A DNA stretch of 64,000 nucleotides, taken from positions 2,666,001 to 2,730,000 of the forward strand of contig NZ_CP009435.1 in NCBI RefSeq assembly GCF_000960995.1. The letters are read 5' to 3'. Shown piece by piece: positions 17,143 through 25,990 of this stretch. Source of the stretch: Burkholderia glumae LMG 2196 = ATCC 33617. GTDB lineage: Bacteria > Pseudomonadota > Gammaproteobacteria > Burkholderiales > Burkholderiaceae. The number at the start of each line of letters is the position of its first letter. Position 1 is the stretch's first letter. The position numbers were made by a program, and so were the translations under genes. The notes beneath the pieces were generated by a model. The model did not search any database. It saw only the letters and a program-made list of their open reading frames with translations, and had not been told where the DNA came from.

Positions 17143-17889
17143 ATGAGCAAACTCGAAGGAAAGGTCGCGCTTGTCACGGGCGCATCGAAGGGCATCGGCG
17201 CGGCCATCGCCAAGGCGCTGGCCGCCCAGGGCGCCGCCGTGGTGGTCACGTACGCGAGCAGCAAGCAGGGTGCGCAGAACGTGGTGGCCGAGATCGAAAG
17301 CGCCGGCGGCCGGGCGGTGGCGGCCGGCGGAAACGTGGCCGATGCCGATCAGGCGGCCGGCCTCGTGAAGACCGCGATCGACCGCTTCGGCGGCCTCGAT
17401 ATCGTCGTCAACAATTCCGGCGTGTACGCGTTTTCGCCGCTCGAGGCGATCACGGCGCAGGAATTTCACCGCCAGTTCGACACCAACGTGCTCGGCCTGC
17501 TGCTGGTCAGCCAGGCCGCCGTGCCGCATCTGAAGGAGGGCGCCAGCATCATCAACATCAGCTCGACCGTCACGCGCATCACCCCGCCGATGAGCGCGAT
17601 CTATACCGGCACCAAGGGCGCGGTGGACGCGATCACGAACGTGCTGGCGCTGGAGCTGGCGCCGCGCAAGATCCGCGTGAACGCGATCAACCCTGGCTAC
17701 GTGACCACGGAAGGCACCTTGACGGCCGGCATCACCGGCTCGGACATGGAGAAGGAATTCGTTGCCAAGACGCCGCTGGGCCGCGCCGGAACGCCGCAAG
17801 ACATTGCCGACATCGCCGTGTTCCTCGCCTCGGACGACGCGCGCTGGCTGTCGGGCGAGCATCTGATGGCCGCGGGCGGCATGCGCTGA
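17143..17889 (+). CDS. Short-chain dehydrogenase/reductase (FabG-like)
   Basis: 248-aa classical SDR. Cofactor loop TGASKGIG at 12-19, NNSG at 90-93, catalytic Ser141, Tyr154 and Lys158 (YTGTK), and a C-terminal 'ADIAVFLASDDARWLSGEHL' typical of the FabG/3-oxoacyl reductase group. GGAGG precedes the ATG. The substrate is unknown; such single SDR genes are often controlled by a LysR or TetR gene next door, but none is present here. It is NADP(H)-likely from the Ser-Lys in the loop, which is only an inference. Confidence 0.85.
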   Translation: MSKLEGKVALVTGASKGIGAAIAKALAAQGAAVVVTYASSKQGAQNVVAEIESAGGRAVAAGGNVADADQAAGLVKTAIDRFGGLDIVVNNSGVYAFSPLEAITAQEFHRQFDTNVLGLLLVSQAAVPHLKEGASIINISSTVTRITPPMSAIYTGTKGAVDAITNVLALELAPRKIRVNAINPGYVTTEGTLTAGITGSDMEKEFVAKTPLGRAGTPQDIADIAVFLASDDARWLSGEHLMAAGGMR

Positions 17890-17974
17890 CTACGCGAACG
17901 CGGGCCGGGCGGGCGTTGGCCGCGGCGAAGGGCAGCGCCGCGCCGCCCTTGGTGCCCGTTTGCGTGAAGCCTGC

Positions 17975-19291
17975 TTATTGCGCGCGCCGGTAGGCGAACG
18001 TTGCGCAGCTCTGGTTGCGGGCGAAGCCGTAGCGTTCGAGCGGCATGCGCCCGGTGTTGAAGAATGCGTTCTCGGTGGGCGAGCTGCCCTCGACGTTGGT
18101 GCAGTAGGTCTGCGTCGGCGTGCCCGCCTGCCGTGGCGCGCTGGTATTGAATTGATAGTCGACAGTCAGCGCCTGGCCCGGCGAGGTGAGCGTGATCAGC
18201 GTGTTGGCCGGGAAGGTCGCGCCGTTGAAGCCGGACTTCTTGCCCGCGCCGGCCGGCTTCGGCGGGCACAGCGGCGCCTGCCCCGCGTCGCCGCGATAGG
18301 CCCACAGGTTCATGGTGGACATGCCGGTATCCAGCAGCATGGTGCCGCACCGCGGCTGCGACGCCGGCTGGCCCGGCTCCTTCACGATCACGCAGCCTTC
18401 GGGCGAGAGTCCGCCCTGGCGATCGGCAAGCATCGGTGCCCAATGCGTGAATTCCTTGGTCGTGTCGGCGTTGAGGCCGACCACGATGCGGCCGTCGGGC
18501 TCGAAGATCCAGCCCTGCGTTTGCACGCGCGGCACTTGCTCGAAGACGTTGGTGCGAGTGGCCGGCGTGGTGCCGCCGGCGGTATTGACCCGCAGCGTCG
18601 GCGTCGGCTGGAAGCCCACGCCCATCATGCCCAGGGTGCGGCTGTTGGCGGGCGTGGCGGGCTGGCAGCTCGCGTGCGAGCCGCAGACTTCGGTGATGGC
18701 GAGCACCTGCACGTTCTCGGCCTCGAGCGAGGTGTCCTGGTCCCCCTGCACCGTGACCGGAGCCTGGATCAGGTAGCCGAAGTAGGCATTGCCGCTGCTC
18801 GAGTAGTGGTAGGGCAGCTTGCCCGAGATCACCAGGCCGCTGCTGTCGTGCTCCGGGTCGGCGGGGAAGCCCTTGACGCGCCAGGCGGGAACCACCAGCG
18901 CGTTCGAGCCGGTGTCCACCAGCACGCTGGCCGGCTCGCCGCCGTTGACCCGGACCGACAGATGGTAGCCCCGCGCGACCGAGAACGGCTCGCCGTTGAC
19001 GCCCTTCGCCCGCAAGGTGACCGAGCGGCCGTGCGCCGACACGGCGCAGGCCGGGGCCTGCGAAAAGGCGGGCGCCACGAAGGCCGCGTTGCCGACCAGC
19101 ACGCCGGCCACGGCGGCCATGCGGGCGGCCTTGGCCCGCGTGGCCGCGGCACGGCGGCGCGATTCAGGCATGGCAGGAACGGGCGGTCTCGGCTCGCCGC
19201 GCCCGCTCGCGAGCCGGTGCCGATCATCGCGACGGCGCGCCGCCGCGCCGCGTAAAGTCATGGCCGCCATGGCCGATTTCATGAGTTTCAT
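17975..19291 (-). CDS. Pepsin-like (A1-type) aspartic protease homologue, exported
   Basis: 438 aa from the first Met. Two D-T-G motifs at pepsin-like positions, VLVDTGSN (Asp126) and MLLDTGMS (Asp321), each after two hydrophobic strand residues, indicate a bilobed aspartic protease. A flap-like segment 'YHYSSSGNAYFGYL' follows the first lobe, 'LGMMGVGF' matches the pepsin 'GILGLGY' motif, and Cys residues could form disulfides. A signal peptide ends near 'APAFSQA' (about residue 78). With a start at 19171 (398 aa) the signal peptide has normal length; with 19291 it has a 50-residue basic lead, though an AT-rich promoter-like stretch lies just upstream of 19291. Bacterial pepsins (shewasins) are rare. 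No inhibitor or propeptide gene is adjacent. Confidence 0.7.
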   Translation of the reverse strand: MKLMKSAMAAMTLRGAAARRRDDRHRLASGRGEPRPPVPAMPESRRRAAATRAKAARMAAVAGVLVGNAAFVAPAFSQAPACAVSAHGRSVTLRAKGVNGEPFSVARGYHLSVRVNGGEPASVLVDTGSNALVVPAWRVKGFPADPEHDSSGLVISGKLPYHYSSSGNAYFGYLIQAPVTVQGDQDTSLEAENVQVLAITEVCGSHASCQPATPANSRTLGMMGVGFQPTPTLRVNTAGGTTPATRTNVFEQVPRVQTQGWIFEPDGRIVVGLNADTTKEFTHWAPMLADRQGGLSPEGCVIVKEPGQPASQPRCGTMLLDTGMSTMNLWAYRGDAGQAPLCPPKPAGAGKKSGFNGATFPANTLITLTSPGQALTVDYQFNTSAPRQAGTPTQTYCTNVEGSSPTENAFFNTGRMPLERYGFARNQSCATFAYRRAQ

Positions 19292-19975
19292 GGTTATCTC
19301 TGTCGATTATTAAGTGAAATATTGACTTGATTTAATCATGGGGGCGGATTTCGCCCGTGCTCCCTATCGCGGCAAACAATGATTTGAATATAGCGCGCGA
19401 TTCACGGAGCGAGAAAATCGATTTTCGCGAAATCGGCCCGTGAAAGTTTTCGCAATTTATATGCCAAACCGGGGCCACGGAGGTTTCCCGTGTGCTCGGG
19501 GCGGCTTGGGCGAGCGGCTGCCCGGATGGGGGCGAAGCGACCCGCCCCGGCGGGTGAAATCGTGCCCGCCGGTCCCGCACGACCCGGTCGCGGCGAGGCG
19601 GCCGGTTCGGCCCGCCGCTGCCGCCGTGCCGGCGCAGTGCCGCCAAACGACCGCGTCTTCCGCAGCCTGCGCCATTTTCGGATGAGGGGGGCGACGGCCG
19701 GCCATCGACTGATCGGCGGGATTCGTCGCAAAGACGCATCGCCTCGCGAATTGGTGCGCCGGCCCACGGGAGCGGCCGGGCATGCCGGTTTGCCGGGGCG
19801 GCAAGGCTGGCACGCTCGCTGCGCCGCAGGCTGGGCCGGAGCCGGCGCCGCTCGCGCGCAGCCGCCCTGGCATCCGCCGCCGGTCATACTTCGGCCATCA
19901 CAATACACAGTCTCGGCACGCTTTCCGTGCGGCTCGGCGGCATGATGGGACGCATGCAACGAAGGAAGGGATGGT
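19292..19975. other. Divergent intergenic region between the aspartic protease and the receiver protein
   Basis: 684 bp. The first 170 bp are AT-rich (about 19300-19460) and probably hold the protease promoter. The remainder is very GC-rich; frames within it overlap each other on both strands and none has recognisable content or a good ribosome site. Confidence 0.5.
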
Positions 19976-20425
19976 ATGAACACCACTAACGCCACACGCT
20001 GTTCGTCAAGAACGTTCCGGCGCGCCGGCGATCGGGCGCTTCGGGTGCTCGTGGTCGACGATCACGCCGACGCCGCCGAGGCGACCGCCCTGTACCTGTC
20101 GGTGGTGGGACACGAGGCGCGCTACGTCACCACGGCGCTGGCCGCCGGCGACGCCGCGACGGGGCACGCGCCGGCGGTGGTCCTGCTGGACATCAACATG
20201 CCGGGCAAGAGCGGCTTCGACGTCGCGACGGAACTACGCGCGCTGGCCGCGACGCGCGACGCCATCCTGATCGCCTACACCTCCGACGAGTGGGCGGCCA
20301 TACGAGAGGACGCCATGGCCAGCGGATTCGACGGCTATTTCCGCAAGGCCTCCGAACTGTCCGTCCTGCTGGACCTGATTGCGTCGTGCGCGGAAAGCGA
20401 AGCTCCGCGCGCGGGGGCGGCGTAG
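19976..20425 (+). CDS. Single-domain response regulator (receiver only)
   Basis: 149 aa consisting of an N-terminal arm of about 20 residues and one complete receiver domain: acidic pair Asp28-Asp29 (VVDDH), phospho-acceptor Asp72 (LLDINMPGKSG), Thr102 region (AYTSDEW) and Lys124 (YFRKASE; the usual Pro after Lys is Ala). There is no output domain, so it would act in a phosphorelay or by protein contact. GGAAGGGATGG precedes the ATG. The soluble histidine kinase at 23.1 kb is the nearest possible partner; that link is inferred from distance only. Confidence 0.88.
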   Translation: MNTTNATRCSSRTFRRAGDRALRVLVVDDHADAAEATALYLSVVGHEARYVTTALAAGDAATGHAPAVVLLDINMPGKSGFDVATELRALAATRDAILIAYTSDEWAAIREDAMASGFDGYFRKASELSVLLDLIASCAESEAPRAGAA

Positions 20426-20828
20426 ACGCTGCGCTCCGGCGCACCGCGCGCGACGCGCGCCGGTGTCCCTCATCGCGCCGAGCACGGCGCGCCGATTGCC
20501 GGCCAGCAGCAGGCCGGCAGCAGGCCAGGCGGCCCGCTCGCCGGGCCGCCGCGCGAGCCGGCCCGGTTTGCCGCGACGTGCCGGCGCGGCCCGCGACTTT
20601 CTGCAAGCTTTGTAAATCCCACTGGCGACCAGGCCGGCGGCGCGGCATCGCTGTGCCGCCGCGCCTTGCCCGGCGCGCCGCTGGCGCGCCCCCTGCGCGC
20701 TCCGCCGCCTGACTCTCCCCCATCGCGGCGGGACGCCGTGTTCTGCCCAGCTGGAACGACGCTTGCCTGATGCTGGCGAAGGCGCCCGGCATGACGCGCC
20801 TATTTTCGACCAGCGAAAGGGAGAGAGC
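20426..20828. other. Intergenic region upstream of the zinc alcohol dehydrogenase
   Basis: 403 bp without a supportable gene. It contains TGCAAGCTTTGTAA (20602-20615), a one-base-shorter relative of the palindrome found at 29929 and 47240, 214 bp before the dehydrogenase start. Confidence 0.4.
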
Positions 20829-22043
20829 ATGAAGGCAATCGTATTTCACGGCATCGGCGACATCCGGCTCGATACCGTTCCCGACCCCGGCATCCGGCAG
20901 CCCACCGACGCGATCGTGCGGATCACCGCCAGCGCGATCTGCGGCACAGACCTGCACATGGTGCGCGGCACCCTGGGCGGCATGCGCGAGGGGACCATTC
21001 TCGGCCACGAAGCGGTGGGCGTGGTCGAGGCGGTCGGCAGCGACGTGCGCAACTTCCGCGCGGGCGACCGCGTGCTGGTGCCCTCGACGATCTCGTGCGG
21101 CGCCTGCGCCTACTGCCGCGCGGGCTACACCGCCCAGTGCGACACGGCCCATCCCGGCGGCATGCGCGCCGGCACGGCGTTCTTCGGCGGGCCGAAAGCC
21201 GCCGGCAGCTTCGACGGCCTGCAGGCCGATTACGCACGCATCCCGCACGCCAACGCCAGCCTGATCCGGCTGCCCGATGCGATCGACGACGATCGCGCCA
21301 TCCTGCTCTCGGATATCTTCCCGACCGCCTGGTTCGGCGCGCAACTCGCCGAGATACGCAATGGCGACACGGTGGCCGTGCTCGGCGCCGGGCCGGTCGG
21401 CCAGTTCGCGATCGCGAGCGCGCGCCTGCAGGGCGCCGGGCGCGTGATCGCGATCGACCGCATCGCCTCGCGGCTCGACATGGCGCGCGCGCAGGGCGCG
21501 GAAAGCATCGATTTCGATCGCGACGATCCGGTGGAGACGGTGCTCAGACTCACGGGCGGCATCGGCGTGGACCGCGTGATCGACGCGGTGGGGGTGGATG
21601 CGATGCGCTATCCGGCCGCTGCCGCGGACCCCGCGCTAGCCGGCGCATTCGACGCGGAGCTCGAGGTCGTGGCTCCCGAGCGCCGTCCCGACGGCGCCAA
21701 CTGGATCCCGGGCAACGGGCCGTCGCAGGCCCTGGCGGCGGCGACTCGAATGGTCGCGAAGGCGGGCACGATCGGCATCATCGGCGTGTATCCGCCGCAG
21801 TTGCGCGTGTTCCCGATCGGCGAGGCGATGAACCGGAACCTCACGCTCAAGATGGGCAATTGCAATCACCGCACGATCGCGCCGCGGCTCGTCGAACTGG
21901 TGGCGGGCGGCACCTTCGATCCGCTGTCGGTGCTGACGCAGCGCGAACCGCTGATGAGCGCGATCGATGCCTATCGGATGTTCGATACGCGCGAGCCCGG
22001 CTGGATCAAGGTGAAACTGGAGCCCGCGGCCGGGCCGCGCTGA
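20829..22043 (+). CDS. Zinc-dependent alcohol dehydrogenase, FdhA-like
   Basis: 404-aa medium-chain dehydrogenase. Catalytic zinc residues are in 'ICGTDLH' (Cys38) and 'GHEAVG' (His60-Glu61); the structural zinc lobe has Cys90, 93, 96 and 104; 'LGAGPVGQFA' is the NAD-binding loop. The insertion after the Rossmann region ('PERRPDGANWIPGNGPSQAL') and the 'LSDIFPTAWFGAQLA' segment resemble glutathione-independent formaldehyde dehydrogenases. A Shine-Dalgarno AAGGGAGAGAG precedes the ATG. A second member of the same family lies at 53-54 kb, so these may serve different aldehydes or alcohols. Substrate not determinable. Confidence 0.85.
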   Translation: MKAIVFHGIGDIRLDTVPDPGIRQPTDAIVRITASAICGTDLHMVRGTLGGMREGTILGHEAVGVVEAVGSDVRNFRAGDRVLVPSTISCGACAYCRAGYTAQCDTAHPGGMRAGTAFFGGPKAAGSFDGLQADYARIPHANASLIRLPDAIDDDRAILLSDIFPTAWFGAQLAEIRNGDTVAVLGAGPVGQFAIASARLQGAGRVIAIDRIASRLDMARAQGAESIDFDRDDPVETVLRLTGGIGVDRVIDAVGVDAMRYPAAAADPALAGAFDAELEVVAPERRPDGANWIPGNGPSQALAAATRMVAKAGTIGIIGVYPPQLRVFPIGEAMNRNLTLKMGNCNHRTIAPRLVELVAGGTFDPLSVLTQREPLMSAIDAYRMFDTREPGWIKVKLEPAAGPR

Positions 22044-22133
22044 GCCGGTCGCGCTGAGTCGGTCGCCCCGTGCGCTGGTATGGGCCTTGCGACGGCAAGG
22101 GCAGCGATCACGCCACCCCCGACAGGAGCAAAG

Positions 22134-22340
22134 ATGACGCCATGGCAAGCCGCAGTAATCCAGATTCCCCCGCTGCCCACCCCCGACCCCGGCGATCTGC
22201 CCGGCCAGGACGAGCTTCCCGACCTGCCGCCCGAGCCGTTGCGCGACCCGCAGCGGGTGCCGTCGCTGCCCGTCAACGGCCCGCCGCCCGGTACGGCCCT
22301 CCCGCTCTGGCGGTGCGCCGCGCTCGCGCCGCAGGCGTGA
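22134..22340 (+). CDS. Small proline-rich hypothetical protein (68 aa)
   Basis: ATG preceded by AGGAG at normal spacing. The product is about one fifth proline, with a run of short PPxP-type segments and few hydrophobic residues, so it is probably unstructured. The stop lies 4 bp before the start of the next small gene, which supports cotranscription. No family recognised. Confidence 0.5.
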   Translation: MTPWQAAVIQIPPLPTPDPGDLPGQDELPDLPPEPLRDPQRVPSLPVNGPPPGTALPLWRCAALAPQA

Positions 22341-22344
22341 GGCC

Positions 22345-22575
22345 ATGACAGGCGAACCGGGCGTGCCCCGGACCCGTGCCGGCGGTGCGAAGCGGCAGGG
22401 CGGAGGGCGGCTGCGCGCGGCGGCGGTCTGCTTTCTGATCGCGACGATCGCCTCGGTGCGCGGCTTCGGCGCCGATCAGGTGGCGACCGGCGCCGTCATG
22501 GCGGCACGAATCGTCTCGGTGGCGGGCTGGGCGGCCTGCCTGGCGCTATTCGTCTCGGCCGTGCGCCGCCGCTGA
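22345..22575 (+). CDS. Small membrane protein resembling DUF1328 (YtjA-like)
   Basis: 76 aa with a basic N-terminus and two hydrophobic segments, 'LRAAAVCFLIATIASVRGFG' and 'IVSVAGWAACLALFVSAV'. Order and spacing follow DUF1328 proteins ('FLIIALIAALFGFG...AKILFFIFLVLFLVSLI'), small inner-membrane proteins that are often stress-induced. The divergence is large, so the family call is tentative. It forms a two-gene unit with the Pro-rich protein upstream. Confidence 0.55.
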   Translation: MTGEPGVPRTRAGGAKRQGGGRLRAAAVCFLIATIASVRGFGADQVATGAVMAARIVSVAGWAACLALFVSAVRRR

Positions 22576-23098
22576 ACGGGAGCGTGCGCCCCGAGCCGCG
22601 TGGCTGCCGGGCAGGTCCGGCGCGGCCAGCAGGCCGGCCCGACACCGTCGCCCGGCGGGCGCAGCAGGACCCGGCCCGCGCGGTATGAGACCTTGCCTGC
22701 CTCTGCCCTTTGATGCCGTTCCGGCGCGCTTATCGCGCCCAGCTCAGCTCGTTCATCGGAGCTGGGCCGCGGCCTTTTCCGCCTCGTTCTTGACCGACCC
22801 CTGTCCGATCGCCGCCGCGCTCCCCCTGGCGCACGGCGGCAGTCTCGCGCGGGCCGCCAGGTTCGGCGCGTGCGCCGGCAAGGCCGCGCGAGCGCGCGCA
22901 TTGCGGCGCGCGCGGCGCGCTGGCAGGCGGCGTAAATTGTTCTATAAACCTTGAGGACGGGAGGCGGCCGGAGCGCGTTCGTGCCGTGGCTCCGTTTGCA
23001 CGCCGGTTCGACCCAGCGCGGCCACGCCCGCGCACCGGGCCGGGACTTCAGCGCGGGCCGGACGCCCGTTTCGAACCTGCTTGCACCGAGAGAGCGGT
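22576..23098. other. Intergenic region upstream of the histidine kinase
   Basis: 523 bp, GC-rich, no supportable gene. The only AT-rich patch (22932-22952, ending in TATAAA) could be the kinase promoter, some 150 bp before its start. Confidence 0.4.
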
Positions 23099-24256
23099 AT
23101 GAGCCTGTCAGCTTTCATAGAAACGCACATCGAAGCATTGATCGACGACTGGGCGCGGCATGCGGCCAGTCTCCACCAGGGTCGTAGCCGTCTTTCGTTC
23201 ACCGAATTGCGCGATTCGGCCCGGCGAATCCTGATCGAGGTCGCGGCGAACATGCGAAAGGCGCAGACCGCCGCTCAACAGGAAGACAAGGCACGCGGCG
23301 CCAAGCGCGAGCTCGACCAGGCGCTCGATGCGGTCTCGGTGCTGCATGCCGACGACCGCCTCGCGCAGGGCTTCGACCTCAACGAAGTGATCGCCGAATA
23401 TCGCGCGCTGCGCGCGAGCGTGCTGCGCCGCTGGGAGCCGGGGCCCCTGGCGGGGCCGCAGGCGTTGCAGGAGATGATCCGCTTCAACGAGGCGATCGAT
23501 CAGGGCATCACCGAGTCGGTGCGCCAGTTCTCGCGGCGTTCCGAGCGGATGCGCGACCTGTTCGCCGGCGCGCTCGCGCATGACCTGCGTTCGCCGCTCG
23601 GGGTTGTGCTCATTTCGGCCGAGATCCTGCTGCGTGACGACACGCTCGTGCCCTCGAGCCGCCATGCGGCGGTGTACGCGCAGCGCAGCGGCTTGCGCAT
23701 CAAGCGGATGATCGACGATCTGCTGATCTTCACCCGCACGCGGCTCGGCGACGCGATGCCGATCGACGTCTCGCCGCAGGACATGGGGCGCCTGTGCCGC
23801 GACGCGTGTGACGAAATCCGCCAGCTGTTTTCCGAGGCGGTGATCGACCTGAATTGCACGGGGCAACTGGGCGGAACCTGGGATGGCGGGCGCCTCGGGC
23901 AGCTGCTGTTCAATCTGCTGTCCAATGCCGCCCGCTACGGCACCGGCGAGATCGGCGTCGAGGTACGCGGCAGCGATGGCTGGGTGACGCTGACGGTGTC
24001 GAATCCCGGCCAACCGATCCCGGCGCAGGCGCTGCCCACGCTGTTCGATCCGCTCACGCGTGCCGATTCCGTGCCGCGCCGCGCCGGCATCGCTGCGGGC
24101 ATCGGGCTCGGGCTGTATATCTGCCGCTGCATTTCGACGGCGCACGGCGGGACGGTCGAGGTGGCCTCGGATGCGCGCGGCACGCGCTTCACGGTACGCC
24201 TGCCGCGCGATGCCAGCTCGGCCGCGGCCGAGCCGCCCGGCGGCGCGGCCGGATGA
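23099..24256 (+). CDS. Soluble sensor histidine kinase with RsbRD-like N-terminal domain
   Basis: 385 aa, no membrane segment. Residues 1-150 resemble the RsbRD_N helical sensor domain ('FIETHIEALIDDWARHAASL'). The DHp domain has the H-box ALAHDLRSPLG with His161; the ATPase domain shows the N-box 'LLFNLLSNAARYG', and a G2 box 'GIGLGLYICRCISTAHGG'. The G1 box (DxGxG) is replaced by 'SNPGQPIP', a common variation. No receiver is fused or directly adjacent; the orphan receiver at 20 kb and the atypical regulator at 9 kb are candidate partners. It converges on the oxidase operon, 13 bp from the last gene. Confidence 0.88.
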   Translation: MSLSAFIETHIEALIDDWARHAASLHQGRSRLSFTELRDSARRILIEVAANMRKAQTAAQQEDKARGAKRELDQALDAVSVLHADDRLAQGFDLNEVIAEYRALRASVLRRWEPGPLAGPQALQEMIRFNEAIDQGITESVRQFSRRSERMRDLFAGALAHDLRSPLGVVLISAEILLRDDTLVPSSRHAAVYAQRSGLRIKRMIDDLLIFTRTRLGDAMPIDVSPQDMGRLCRDACDEIRQLFSEAVIDLNCTGQLGGTWDGGRLGQLLFNLLSNAARYGTGEIGVEVRGSDGWVTLTVSNPGQPIPAQALPTLFDPLTRADSVPRRAGIAAGIGLGLYICRCISTAHGGTVEVASDARGTRFTVRLPRDASSAAAEPPGGAAG

Positions 24257-24269
24257 GCCGCGCGTGCCT

Positions 24270-25613
24270 TCAGCGGTGGATCGCCGCGCGCAGCGCCTGA
24301 ACCTCGCGCGTGGCGACCGGCGCGGCGCGATTCCCCCATGCCCCGCGCACGAAGCTCAGCACCTCGGCGATCTCGTCCGACGAGAGCTTGCCGGCCATCG
24401 CCGGCATCGCGCGCGAGTCCGCCGCCGGGCCGGGTGAGCCGGGCGGCGGGGTGTAGCCCTCGACCACGATGCGTATCGCGCTGGTCGCGTCGTCCGCGAC
24501 GACGACCGGGTTGCCGGCCAGCGGCGGCACCTGGCTGCCGCGACCGCCGCCGTCGGTGCCGTGGCAGCGCGCGCAGAAGCTCGCGTACAGGCCCGCGCCG
24601 GGCAGTTGCCTGCCGCCGGCCCCGGCCGGGCCGGCGGGCACCGCGCGAGGCAGGCCGATGCCGAACGGGTTGGTCGCGGCAGTCGGTTGCGCAGGCAACG
24701 ACTTCAGGTAGACCGCGATGGCCCGGCGATCGCCGTCGGTCAGGCGTGAGGTGCTGTCGGTCACCACCGGCGCCATCGCGCCGAACGCGGCACCGCCACG
24801 AGCGTGCCCCGTCGCGAGGAACCCCGCGATGTCGTCGGCCGACCAGCGGCCGAGGCCGTCGCGCGGCGCTCCCGTCAGGTTCGGCGCGAACCAGTGGTCG
24901 TTGAGTCCGCCCGTGAGATAGGCGCGGCTGTGCTCGTCGTAGCCGCGCTCGTTGTAGGCCGGGCCGCGCGGCGTATGGCAGGCGCCGCAATGGCCCGCAC
25001 CCTGCACCAGATAGGCGCCGCGGTTCCATGCGGCCGAGTGCGCGGGCGACGGCACGAACCGCGCGTGATTGCCGAACAGCGCGCTCCAGACGGCCAGGCC
25101 CCAGCGCTGGTCGAACGGGAACGGCAGCCGCGTGGCGCGGACCGCGTTCGACGACGGCGTCACGCCGTGCATCAGATAGGCGTACAGCGCCCGGGTGTCG
25201 GCGTCGTCGAGCTTGGCATAGGACGCGTAAGGCATGGCCGGATAGAGGCGCGCGCCGTCCGCGCGCACGCCGCGTCGCAACGCGGCATCGAACTGCTCGT
25301 AGGTGTAGCGGCCGATGCCGTGCACCGGGTCGGGCGTGAGGTTGGGCGCGTAGATCGGCCCGAACGGGGAATTGACGGGCAGGCCGCCGGCCAGCGGCTG
25401 GTGCTCGGCGCCGTCGTGGCAGGCCGCGCAGTCGGCCGCCGTTGCCAGGTAGCGGCCGCGCTCGATGAGGGCCGCCGGCGCGCTCGCAGCGGCCGGCTCG
25501 ACCGGCTCGGCGGGCGGTGCCGGCTGATGGCAGCCGAACAGTGCGCCCGCCGCGAGCCAGGCGGTCGCGATCCGTGCCAGCGGCCCGGTGCCGGGTAGGG
25601 TGTGCCTCACCAT
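24270..25613 (-). CDS. Triheme cytochrome c lipoprotein (alcohol/gluconate dehydrogenase cytochrome-subunit type)
   Basis: 447 aa. A signal with lipobox LFGC (Cys28) is followed by three heme c sites: CAACH (62-66), CGACH (209-213) and CARCH (347-351), spaced as in the cytochrome subunits of membrane alcohol and gluconate dehydrogenases. It would pass electrons from a periplasmic dehydrogenase to the terminal oxidase encoded upstream. Its ATGGTGA start overlaps the stop of the preceding gene, so it is translationally coupled as the last gene of the coxB operon. No dehydrogenase subunit is present, so its donor is unknown. Confidence 0.88.
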   Translation of the reverse strand: MVRHTLPGTGPLARIATAWLAAGALFGCHQPAPPAEPVEPAAASAPAALIERGRYLATAADCAACHDGAEHQPLAGGLPVNSPFGPIYAPNLTPDPVHGIGRYTYEQFDAALRRGVRADGARLYPAMPYASYAKLDDADTRALYAYLMHGVTPSSNAVRATRLPFPFDQRWGLAVWSALFGNHARFVPSPAHSAAWNRGAYLVQGAGHCGACHTPRGPAYNERGYDEHSRAYLTGGLNDHWFAPNLTGAPRDGLGRWSADDIAGFLATGHARGGAAFGAMAPVVTDSTSRLTDGDRRAIAVYLKSLPAQPTAATNPFGIGLPRAVPAGPAGAGGRQLPGAGLYASFCARCHGTDGGGRGSQVPPLAGNPVVVADDATSAIRIVVEGYTPPPGSPGPAADSRAMPAMAGKLSSDEIAEVLSFVRGAWGNRAAPVATREVQALRAAIHR

Positions 25614-25990
25614 GGCAGGCAGGGTGCAACGAAGCGAGACACCATGCCGGTAAATACGAGTCCGGCAACGAAGCCGAGCGCGGCCAGCAGCCCGCATCGC
25701 GCGAGAAACCGCCGGCTGCCGTCGCGCTCGCCGCGCCACACCGCTCGCGCGACCCAGGCGGTGCAGCCGAGCGCCAGCACCCACGCGACGGCGGCCAGCC
25801 CGGCCAGCGCGGCGCCGAACGGCAGCCGCTGCGCGAGCGCCGGCCCCGGACCGTGCGCGTCGCAGACGGTGGCGGCCAGCGTCTGCGAGCCCAGCATCTG
25901 CAGGCTCCAGAGCGCGGGCGCGCCGAGCAGGCCGGCCGCCACCGGCATCCAGCGCCGCCACCGCGCACGGCATCGGATGGACGGCTTCAT
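25607..25990 (-). CDS. Small integral membrane protein of the caa3 oxidase operon
   Basis: 127 aa with three or four hydrophobic segments (about 16-36, 57-80, 98-120). Start (ATGA) and stop both overlap neighbouring genes, which places it firmly in the oxidase operon between the subunit I/III fusion and the triheme cytochrome. It could be a small oxidase subunit or assembly protein; no family was recognised with certainty. Confidence 0.7.
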   Translation of the reverse strand: MKPSIRCRARWRRWMPVAAGLLGAPALWSLQMLGSQTLAATVCDAHGPGPALAQRLPFGAALAGLAAVAWVLALGCTAWVARAVWRGERDGSRRFLARCGLLAALGFVAGLVFTGMVSRFVAPCLPW

